64,000 nt of DNA from Lingula anatina (lineage: Eukaryota; Brachiopoda; Lingulata; Lingulida; Lingulidae), in the NCBI RefSeq assembly GCF_001039355.2, contig NW_019775437.1, positions 178,612-242,611 of the forward strand, given 5' to 3'. Positions 38,643-48,802 of the stretch are shown one piece after another (the first letter of the stretch is position 1; each line of letters begins with the position of its first letter). The translations under genes were made by a program, and so were the position numbers. The notes below the pieces were generated by a model. It was not told the DNA's origin and made no database searches. It saw nothing but the letters and a program-made list of their open reading frames with translations.

Positions 38643-38921
38643 GGGGTCACTTCCACAAGAAAGCTTATAGGAGCAAATGTTGGTCTATGCTTTAAGGCAG
38701 ATATATTAGTCTTCTTATATCCAGCAGTAGTTCAGTGACATAAAATACTGCACCTGTTTTATAACATGTAAGAAAAGGCTAATGTTTAAGATCTATTAAA
38801 TAACACACTCCACCTAGTGGACTGCTGTACATTTACACTGAACTGAAGTGGGCTAAAATTTTGGTCTAAATGTTAAGACAAACTTTTAGATTTAAAGTTC
38901 TTTTGTGACAACGGTCCCTGC
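38643..38921 (-). mobile_element. G3 element, copy 3
   Basis: It begins ggggtcacttccacaaga and ends ttttgtgacaacggtccc, which are imperfect inverted ends. Its reverse complement matches 16394-16668 through cttcagttcagtgtaaat and gttataaaacaggtgcagta. No target duplication is visible. Confidence 0.6.
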
Positions 38922-39820
38922 ATGGACAAGTGCTGAGCTTATAGCAAGTTTAGCTTTTAGTTACAGTCAAACAAGGTGAACATCAGAAGTAGACAGTTCA
39001 CATGTCAAGGATATACAGCACCACTAAGTAATATTTATACAAAATTTGCCATGTCACATATTACGTCAATTGTGCGTGCCATGTGTCAAACCTTGGCTTA
39101 TGTTTTATATAACTGAAAGCTTGCTGCAATGCCAATGACCTAAAGCTTGTGCTGTCAAGTGACAAAAGCTTCTGTAATCTCTTCCTTGGTGCCAATGATT
39201 AGATTGCGTCGCTACTGGATTTGCCAGAACTCTGACATGCTACTTAAGGATATTGTTAGCCTTTGCCAAAAACTCCTTGTTTGCTGCCTTACATATATTC
39301 TTTTGGATAACATATCAATCTTCAGTGTTCAGTGACTTAATTAATATTTACACACGTCATCTCAAGTGTGATGTCATAATTGCGATTTGGGGGTAAAAAT
39401 TGAAAAATTGGTTTCTCAAATTTCTCCTTTACCTAAGCACCTACAAACACAGTTTTAAGGCCAATTTAATGACACCATTTAGTACTCCAAAAAACTGCCA
39501 AATGATAAAAGCTTTGAGTTGTCTATACATACAAATTACAATATAAACAGTGATATTTTATATTTTTGAGGGGAATTTTATTGTTTTAAATCAGCACAAA
39601 GATACAGACTCATTATTGAAAAATTACATACAGGAAAAACCTCATTTTTGGTATCCGGATGATAATGAAGGCTTACAATACCCTTAACTCATGCCATGCA
39701 TAAGGAACACTACCACCTCTACTCAAACACTTTCAACTCAACTCTTTGCTTCATGTTGCACACATTTGAGAATCCTTATGTTTGGCTTGGTTCAAAAGAA
39801 TCAAGTGTACGTTCTACCAG

Positions 39821-40003
39821 CAGGCCTGTAGCAATTCCAAAGGGGTGTTCTTTTTCTGGCAAAGTAGACCTTTTTACCCTCTTAATTGACCCAACATGAG
39901 AAATGGCATAGGACCTAGTTCAAATTTTGATTCTGAATGGATCTTTTCCATCCAAAAGGGTGGTTCTTTTTAACTTTATAAACTTCACCTGTTCACAGGC
40001 CTG
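39821..40003 (-). mobile_element. T5A miniature element, copy 3
   Basis: A 183-bp copy starting caggcctgtagcaattccaa and ending ttcacaggcctg. The interior gttctttttctggcaaagta matches the family in reverse orientation. Flanking 5-mers (accag, cataa) do not match, so the target duplication has decayed or the copy is rearranged. Confidence 0.65.
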
Positions 40004-40414
40004 CATAATTTGCAATTAATTAATTTTTCTACATTTTCTTCAAATTTTCCCTTTTGGTTTGCCTTGGTTGAACAAAATATACATTGTACATTTGATAACT
40101 CTATAGTCAAAGAACATTTGTAAAGTGCAGAAAAACTCATTTCAGAATAACAAACATGTAGTTTAAAATCAAAACACACTTAGGCCACAACTCGACATAA
40201 AATCCTAGATCTGTTAAATAATTAAAAGACCTGATGGACGATGGAAAAAAAGAGACAATTTTCATGAAACTGACACTTCAAATCCCATTTATAGTTACCA
40301 AGCAATATTCGAAAGAGGGAATAAGAAAAGACTTAGGCTGTATTCCCAGTCTTTTCATCTCAGGAGGGACGATATTGTTGTCAAAGTGTTTGTTTTCTTG
40401 CAATTTCTGTAACA

Positions 40415-40486
40415 GGATCTTATTGATTGGGTGAGGTTTTGGTCATACTTTAAGTCCCATTTTAAATGACCAAGGTTTTTCTCTTA
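40415..40486 (-). repeat. 72-bp repeat X, copy 2
   Basis: The inverted counterpart of 13453-13524 with about 93% identity. It ends exactly at the TTA target duplication of H1 copy d. Confidence 0.8.
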
Positions 40487-40698
40487 GGCTGTATTCCCAG
40501 AGCTTTTAGATCGATCTATCCCTGGGGAGTCTCACTAGATTACTGTCAGATAATCCGGCTTAAATGTCCGTCCCGCCTACTACAAGCTGTAAGGGGGTAA
40601 TTAACTTTCGTGTCCGCCCGGCTGACAGCTATTTAGCGTAGTCCCCAGGGAGTTAGGTCGATCTAAAGTAGATCGATCTAATCTCTGGAAATGGGGTC
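40487..40698 (+). mobile_element. H1 foldback MITE, copy d
   Basis: A 212-bp copy with TTA at 40484-40486 and 40699-40701. It starts ggctgtattcccagagct and ends tctctggaaatggggtc. The same ttaggctgtattcccag phrase also occurs 151 bp to the left (40333-40349). Confidence 0.85.
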
Positions 40699-40701
40699 TT
40701 A

Positions 40702-43700
40702 ATGAAACTTCCACACAAATAATCTGCTCATATGAAAAGCACACTGCAGTTATTTCTCTAAAAAATGATTCTGATAAGTACGTACCACCCTTTTTAAGCT
40801 CATACATAAAACAGAAAATTGCAACAGTTTCATGACAGCTGAGGCAACAACAAGATATTTGATAACATTTCTACAAATATACAGCTAAATTTAACTACAA
40901 GAAAATAAACAATTTTTCTCATGAAATCTAAATATTTGATGAACTGAGGACGATAGTCCTATCCAAACCGAATACAAGTATAGGGGTCATTTTTAAAGAA
41001 ATCCACATCTTACATACACATCTGGTGTTCAACTTATCTGGCTTTCTTCTCAGCCATAAAAAATTAATTCACTGTAAAACCCTTTAAAAATATTTTAAAA
41101 TCCCACAAAGAAAAAAAGTAATACCCTTTTATCCAGTCTCTCTTGAAATTAATTGCATGGTGCAACAGAAAGCAAGAAGTGTTTTAGGGTGGTAACAAGT
41201 TACAACTGGGGAATATCTGGCAAGTTACACCCTTATCTACAAAAATAACAGCTTGAGCTACTGAAGTTTCACAAAATGATATTAATTGATAAACCAAGGT
41301 TGTAAAGCTATAATGATAGCTTTTATTAAGCTATCAATTTTCAAGACCCAAACAGCCACACACATCTCTCACAGCAAACTGAAATAGTGGAGTCTAAATT
41401 TGGAAGCTTTTTCCCCCCACTTAAAATAACTTCGCAGTCTAAAAGTCATTCTTGCAAAACTGAGACAGAAAATTGAAATTAATGACCAGAAGTCAAATAA
41501 TGCAGTGATTCTTATCAATTCTCTCACCTTTTAACTTTCTTTCTTTTCCTGGTTCTCCACACAAACTGAATATTTCTGTCCTTCCTATCGTCCAGTCTTT
41601 ACAAAAGAGCGCCTTTTATTTCTGTTAGTATAAATAACCTTCAGTCCAACTCAAAACCTTAAGTACTCTTACTCCAGATTCCCCAATTTTTATCTGTTGA
41701 TTCACAGCTTCTCGATAGCACCTCGAGCAGATTGGTCTAGTACCGTACAGCGAGTGTGTGCTTAAATCCCTCTCAATAACACAACTGGCTCAGTGAAGGA
41801 ATGAAGCAGCCAGTAGAACAGAAGCAAGCTGAGCCCACTGAGCCAAATGACGGACTGTATTAAATCCTCAGGTGTGTGTGTCATGTGACCCGCTTAGGGC
41901 AGGCGTAGGGCCAAAGACTTTTAGAGGACGGTTATGAAAAGGGCATGTTTTCATAATGGGGTTTCTTTTCTTCGGTGCCCCTAAATATAGGTATTGCCTT
42001 TCAATCTTGACAGATTGTGATTTTGGGATTTACTGGTTTATTTGATACATGCATAAGATGCTATTTAGACATAAAATGGCATGGGAGGAAAGAAGGGACG
42101 GTCAAAAGAAAAAGAAAGAAGGACAAAAGAAGAAGAAAGCCAAGCAGGTAGCATACTGGGAAAGACCATAAAACAGTGGGGGGGGAGGGGGGGGGAGATT
42201 TGCAATTCAGACAGCAGTCTTCAGCAAATTTCATAAAATACAGCATTGTAAATAAATACTTATCATGCATGCTGTTCTTCATAATAATATATAAAAATAT
42301 CTTAAACACTTATTATTATTATAGCTATAATCTCAGAATTAATCTAAAAATGTTTTCCCCAATCAATTCACATGAATCCCTCAGTCATGGTGGTTGCATA
42401 AAAAGTAAAGAAAAAGCCATGCCCTTTCAAACATGGCATGGTATATTGCATTTTTGCAATACAATCACGTCTCGATCAAAGATGAAAAAAAAAAGCCACA
42501 GGTGTGGTTTCCTCAAAAATGTTTCTCTAAAACAAAATGATACTCTTGGTTATCTATCTTTGTATCATATCTTCCTTCTTTTAGCTGAAAGGTATTTTCA
42601 TGTAACTTAATGGTGAAGCTGTATATGTTCCAGCTATAACTATATGACAGGCAATCTGCAATAAGCTGTAAACACCCTGAAAGAAATTTGGAAAAAGCTC
42701 AACAGCTAACTTGAGAGCAACTTTAAGTTAAATCATATCAAAGTCTAATATAATTATAACCTGGAGATTTTCATTTAAACATTTTTATTAAATGACTAAC
42801 TTTGACTGTTATTAATGCCTGTGTACTTTCATGCTTTATGATGAACACATTTCAACTAATAAAAAGGTTGAAAAAGTACTAAGACAAGAATACAATTTTT
42901 ATTGAAATTACTACCACATAAGATGCTATCAATTAATTTATATCATGTCAAAACTATGTAAAAACGTTTCAGAGCTCAGTAAAAATGGCTAAAAAATAAT
43001 AGAATTGTCTGATGAAGGGTAACACATGAAGCCTTGGATATAAAAACAAGTCTAGATTCTTTCTTGGTGGAGGTAGAAAAAGAGACTCACTCTCTCCTAT
43101 ACTATAGTCTACAAACAACAAAAAGAAACAGTTTTTGGATCGCTAAAAAGAACATACGACCCTTTACCTTTATCAAGCATGACAGTGTGAAAGCACCAAT
43201 GATCACACCAAGTTGTTTAACAAGCCTCTAACAGTAGATAAACATTTTTTTAAAAGCATTCCGGTTATTCCTGTCAGGTTTTCCCTTGTGTCAATGTTCT
43301 AAATATGGAAACACAGTTCAAATGACAATGTGTGAACATGTCATTTGGTACAGTCAAGTAAATCAAATAATCGCTTTGGCAAATATTTGGTCGCCGGTTA
43401 CAGCTCAACTACCTAGAGCAGTGTGATTGTACGACTGTGAGCAATTACTTCTCATATTTACACATATCTACATGGTTATAATTAATGTTATTATAGATAC
43501 AGCTTTCTGGTAAATGATGGCAAAAAACATCTTTCAAAAAAATAAAACATAAAAGCACTAGTCTGTGTAAGAAGAGAACAAACTTGCTGATTCTGTTTGG
43601 GTGCAAATGGTAGACTAAATTGCATGAAAAAATAATCCTTTCTCCTAAGGCATTACTGCCTTCAATCCAAGCAAATGAGAAGAAAAACTCTTTAGTTTCA

Positions 43701-44550
43701 AAATGCCAAATCAGAACAGAGGCCTAACATTAAAAGTGCCACAATCTATGTACTATAATGGTAATTTTTCTCAACATACATGTTAAATTGTAACCCAAGA
43801 TATCCATAAGTTCTATATTTTTCTTTTAATGCGTCTATAAAGAGGAAATGATGCGTCATCAATACTGAGAAAATGAATGTGGTCTACACGTAGCAAGCAC
43901 GTTTTTTTTTACAACTTCAAACAAAGAATGCTTACATTTCTACCTAATCAGGCACACACCTATTTAAGGACCACCAGCTAAGGTGAGCATGCCCTAGAAG
44001 AGAACCTGCAAAAATGAGCAAGTGTTTGCACCTTGGCAAAGAGTCTTAACACGCGGAGATGTCAAAGAACACACACATACCTGCATCAACGTAAACAAGC
44101 ACATACAGGCAAACAGGCACATACACACATCGGCATTTGTATGCATGCATGCACATGCATGCACGTGTATTGAATGCACAGATTATTGATCTCAAAAGCC
44201 TAAGAATGCATAGGCTCAGTTATACATGTAACCACAGCACCTACGTCTGCTGAACAAACTGAAAAATGACTTAATTGTTACGTGGGAGCAAGAAGAAAGA
44301 AATTCCCAAACAATGCCAGACAAAAAGCATGTGTGAAACCTAATACTCTTGTGCTTGATCCTAAAATAGCAAGTAACCCACAAATAACCGATCACATCAC
44401 GTTCAAACTGTTAATCTTTTTAGTACAAAAATTCAACAAGAGAGGGACCTCCAGGGACTGAAGCCACATTGTAGCTAGAACACAATACCACATTATACAT
44501 ACTTCTAATTAAAAAAAGGAGAAATGCTTTACTACCTGGAAAAGTTATAC
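40702..44550. other. AT-rich non-coding stretch
   Basis: No supported gene. It includes a G-run block at 42178-42197, a CA/ATGC-rich patch at 44060-44170, and a more complex 200-bp patch at 41690-41900 that carries a possible minus-strand splice donor. The 144-codon frame at 42176-42610 starts in the G-run and is not convincing. Confidence 0.5.
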
Positions 44551-44553
44551 TTA

Positions 44554-44748
44554 GACCCCATTCCTAGAAATTAGCTTACCTCCCTGGGGGTTCATGCTAA
44601 AAAGCTGTCAGCTGAGCGGGCACGAAAGTTAATCACCCCCTTACAGCTTGTAGTAGGCGGGACGGACATTTAAGCCGGATTATCTGACAGTAATCTAGTG
44701 AGACTCCCCACGGGGATAGATCGATCTAAAATCTATGGGAATGCGCCC
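44554..44748 (-). mobile_element. H1 foldback MITE, copy e
   Basis: A 195-bp copy in reverse orientation with TTA at 44551-44553 and 44749-44751. Ends are gaccccattcctagaaat and ctatgggaatgcgccc. This is the shortest copy. Confidence 0.85.
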
Positions 44749-44799
44749 TTAGATAACTGGGTAGAATAGTGGGTTGTGATGATGTTGGGATCACACTGG

Positions 44800-44845
44800 A
44801 GGTGGGGTGGAGGTGGGGGGTGGGGGTGGGGGTGGGGGTGGGTGG
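44800..44845 (+). other. GGTGGG array, G-quadruplex candidate
   Basis: At least six G-runs of 3-6 separated by a single T (gtgggggtgggggtggggg), an arrangement predicted to form very stable quadruplexes. Confidence 0.75.
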
Positions 44846-45084
44846 CTGAGTGGACAGTGCAATGAATTCTGATAAATATTCTTTAAATACTGTCCCAAAA
44901 TTGACTTTATTACTATGGTCCCAATGGTGAACAGAAATGTAAGAAATCATGCTTCTGTAACGGTATGATGTAATACAGAATGAGGTTAGAATATATCAAT
45001 TCTTTATCAGAAAGAATTGATACAGTCCAACCTCATGATGGAACATACGATGTATATCAATTTAAGATCTTAAAAACCCTTCTT

Positions 45085-45415
45085 TCTCTCTCATCCTCTC
45101 TCCTCCAGTCCAAGATCTTTGAGCCTACTTCTCTCTGTCTATCTGCTTTTTCCCTCCCTTTCGTTCTCTCTCTCAGTCCTTTCTCTTCCTCCTCTCTTAT
45201 TATCTCCATTCTTCCTTTCTCTTCTCTCTCCCACTCTCTCTTCTATACATTCTTTCCCTCTCTCTCTCTCTCTCTCTCTCAGTCCTTTCTCTTCCTCCTC
45301 TCTTATTCTCTCCATTTGCCTTTCTCTTCCCTCTCCCACTCTCTCTTCCAACCATGCTTTTCCAGCCCACTCTGTCTCTCTCCCCCCTCTCCCCCCCCCC
45401 CTCTCTTCCAGCACA
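45085..45415 (+). repeat. Pyrimidine tract with a 106-bp internal duplication
   Basis: About 330 bp of almost pure C/T. The phrase cagtcctttctcttcctcct begins at 45174 and again at 45280, and similarity continues for about 90 bp. Long frames on both strands here (for example 44980-45423) are products of the repeat, not genes. Confidence 0.85.
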
Positions 45416-45684
45416 GGGGGTGATATATAGCAGAAGACACACCTGGAACACCTTTATGCCAAGATTTCCTTAAGCCCCATGACCTTATGAGGTAACACAG
45501 CAGCTTTGGGCTCATATACACTAAAAGATAAGTCCCACCTAGAGAGTATCTAGATGAGGATGCAAATAGAATGATTTACATCACCTGTACTGATTCACTT
45601 CAAGACCTACAAGTATAGAAGACCTTAGGTCACTATAACAGTCAGGCTATGATGATTTTGACACTTACAATCTCAGTAGACTTA

Positions 45685-45909
45685 GACCCCATTTCTATAG
45701 ATTTAGATTGATCTATTCGGATCGACCTAACTCCTTGGGGGTTCACGCTAAATTGCTGTCAGGTTCCGAGAGCCGAGCGAAACAAAAGTTAATTACCCCC
45801 TTACAGCTTTTAGTAGGCAAGATAGACATTTAAGCCGGTCAGGCTGACAACAATCTAGCAAGACTCCCCACGGGGATAGATCCATTTAAAAATCTTTGGG
45901 AATGCACTC
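45685..45909 (-). mobile_element. H1 foldback MITE, copy f
   Basis: A 225-bp copy in reverse orientation with TTA at 45682-45684 and 45910-45912. Ends are gaccccatttctatagat and tttgggaatgcactc. It lies only about 0.94 kb from copy e in the same orientation. Confidence 0.85.
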
Positions 45910-46082
45910 TTAGGCCCTCTTCACATCGAGAGCTCTATCTTAGTTGATGATGATTAATTTTTGCGGCATATTCTCAGATATAAATTGTTGAAGGGAACAA
46001 AGTCTAAGAATATAATGTGTTAACTTAAGCTGTCTTAAATTGGTTGGAAATGTGAAAAACAAGACCTGTTAGCACAAAATTC

Positions 46083-46104
46083 TAATAATAATAATAATAA
46101 TAAT

Positions 46105-46161
<57 letters not shown>

Positions 46162-46178
46162 TGGGGGGGGGGGGGGGG
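46083..46178 (+). repeat. Four-part compound simple repeat
   Basis: AAT array, then AT array, then a T-run, then a run of 16 G, each passing directly into the next. Stepwise slippage at the boundaries can produce such chains. Confidence 0.92.
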
Positions 46179-46420
46179 TTTGCAACATTTGAAGTGTTAA
46201 AACAATTTTAATATAAAACCCATCCATGCAGACCCTATGAAATACTGCCCTTACAAAACTACTCAAAGTCCTTGAGATAATAATGAATAAATACAAAATA
46301 TTTATTTCAGAGTCACATTTCAAGACTTTAAGCCAAAGGTGAGTTGAAATGTCAAACTAAGAACAAAATTCCCAGATATATGGCTCAAGTGACAGATGAA
46401 TTAAAACAAAAAAGGTCCCC

Positions 46421-46643
46421 AAAGGAGATTTTAGTTGTACTTCTAGTCAGGCTGGGTTGACTTAACTTGCTACAAAGGAGGCTTTTTAAAGCTGTGTTTC
46501 CAGTCAGGCTGTTTTGACCTAAATTGATACAAAGGAGACTTTTAACACTGTGCCTTTAGTCAGGCTGGGTTGACCAAATTTGCTACAAAAGAGATTTTAA
46601 AATTGTACTTCCAGACAGGCTGGGTTGACCTAACTTGCTGCAA
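46421..46643 (+). repeat. Minisatellite of about 56 bp, four units
   Basis: Units start at 46421, 46474, 46531 and 46587 (53, 57, 56 and 57 bp). Each has aaaggagattttta-like text, then a cttccagtcaggctgggttg core, then gacctaacttgctac. Units differ at about 15-25% of sites. Confidence 0.85.
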
Positions 46644-48777
46644 CCTATCTCGGGAAATGACTAAATTTGATAGACTCATTATAAGAGTCTCCTGGGGACA
46701 TGTTTAACAAAAATAATTATTATTTTAGCCCACTACTGGTTTCAGCTAGTCTACAAAGATGGTATGTAGTAAGTGGTTGATATTATAGTTTAGTATGTGC
46801 ATAAATTGGCACTACTTTCAATACCTGATCAACATAAGAGGTATCCTGTTGTATATCTGATATCTTTATTTATCCATAAATTGTCAAGAGTAAATATTCA
46901 AGATGTCAAAAATCTCCAAGCCAGGGAAGATTTATTAGCTATCAGCATCAATTTGAATCAATAATTCATAAACCTATCAATAAAAATGCAACAGGTTAGT
47001 TTTTAGGTGAAATTTAAGATGTCATGTTTTTTTGGGAGGATACTGTCCAAGGTCCAGAGAAATTATTACTTAAAACTTTTGGGCCTCCAAGCTATTTTGA
47101 GGCCACAAAGACAAATTATTCTTTGTTAATCTTATTTGTATAATATAAAAATGGCGAAGGACTGAAGCTTGGATATTTACTCGTAATTACAAAATCTAAT
47201 ATCAAAGTGCTTACATTGGACATTTCCCCCCTTTTATTTAGTATTCGTGATTGCTAATTCTCATGCTATGAAATGGAAGGTTCCTGTTTTTTTGTTTTTT
47301 TCACATCCCAATTCTTTCTAACATGACAATCCATGCAAAATATGTGGTTTCCAATGGAAGATTAATAAAAACACCCCATGTAATTTAGCCTTAAGTGCAC
47401 ATTGTATAGAATATTTGTATTTTCCAACATGAAATTTCATGATCATTTCAGTTTGCCAAGGAAGAGAGAGACAGTAGAATGAGGAAAGCTAACGGGGTAT
47501 ATAATATATTTATGTGCATCTACATGGTTATATATAATAAAACTAATTACGGATACAGCTTCCTGGTAAATGACAAGACTTCTTTCAAGAAATGTAATAA
47601 ATATTGCCTAAAATAAAAAAACAAATATTCGGTCTTAGTAAATATCACTTTCTTACAGATCAAGTGAACTGCAAACACACTATATCCAACTCAATCATTA
47701 AAATAAAGCTGAAAGCAAATTTTCTATCCTGCCAAACTAAATCCTCTTCTGTCCTAAATATTATTTAATGCGTAACTTTTTACCATTAAAATCTTCATCA
47801 TTATCATCATCAACATCATCAAAATCTTCATCCTTAGGTGACAAGGGTAGATTAATTTATCAGTGCATGTTTTCTCTCCTTACAGTTCATTTGTGCACCA
47901 GTGGGCCGAGGATGCTGTGCTTGATTCCTTTAACTGAACAGGATGTCTATAACGGCTAGTTTTCAAGATATAGGTGAACGCTGACAGCTTCCGGTCGCCA
48001 GAAAAGGAACGATAAAAATCACTTCTGTTACGGCATGGCAACGATGGCCAGCAAAATCTGTCATTCACTTTAAAATAGCCATTTCACGTCCCTTGAAGTG
48101 CCAAGGTACGCTGGTGCATTTTCTTCAAACAGCATGATTCTGCATCGATATCGCTGCAACCTGCTCTCCGAGCTCAATTCCTGTGTCCCTAACCAGGGTA
48201 TCTACATGTATAAAGGTCAGATTCCTAGTAGATACAACTTTGCCTGCAGGTTGCCAGAGCAGGAAAGAGAGGATATGGCTTCCCCTGTGGCATCGTGGCA
48301 GTGGCCAATAAATTCACAAATTCGAGGCTTTACTGATATTGGAGGTAGACTTCGGTATATATATATATCCAAGTACTGAGTGCATGGTGCCTCCAGTTTA
48401 TATTCTGAACTTTTCTAAAAACTCATAGTTCTAAGTACTCTCATTAATCATTTTTCTACACATTTTGATAAATTGGTCAATTAGTTAAGGTCGAATAGTG
48501 AAATCTATTTTGAGTTTGACCTAAAAAAAAAAAAAAAAAAAAAAGAGAGGTAATTCTCCAGTACAGTATGTTACGTTTTGTCAATGATGTCTTTGATGAA
48601 GTGATCTACCTCACTACCCAGGATGGAGAATTAGCTACCCTGTAACCATAAATGCAGACCAAATACACAAACGCAAAGTGAATCAATGATTCTTACTGAG
48701 AAAACAATAATATAATTACTGCAGAACCATATTATCATACTAAATTTGCTACATCTTCATTTGATAGGACCTTTCCT

Positions 48778-48802
48778 TGACCTTATCGTGACCTTCTGAC
48801 CT
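48778..48802 (-). promoter_or_regulatory. Cluster of three AGGTCA half-sites
   Basis: TGACCT at 48778, 48789 and 48797 reads on the minus strand as three AAGGTCA words with 2-bp and 5-bp gaps, i.e. DR2 and DR5 geometry. The role is inferred from the motif only. Confidence 0.3.

Noticed and set aside
44980-45451. Overlapping frames of up to 147 codons on both strands
   Set aside because: They follow directly from the pyrimidine tract; the leucine/serine or arginine/glutamate composition is a repeat artefact.
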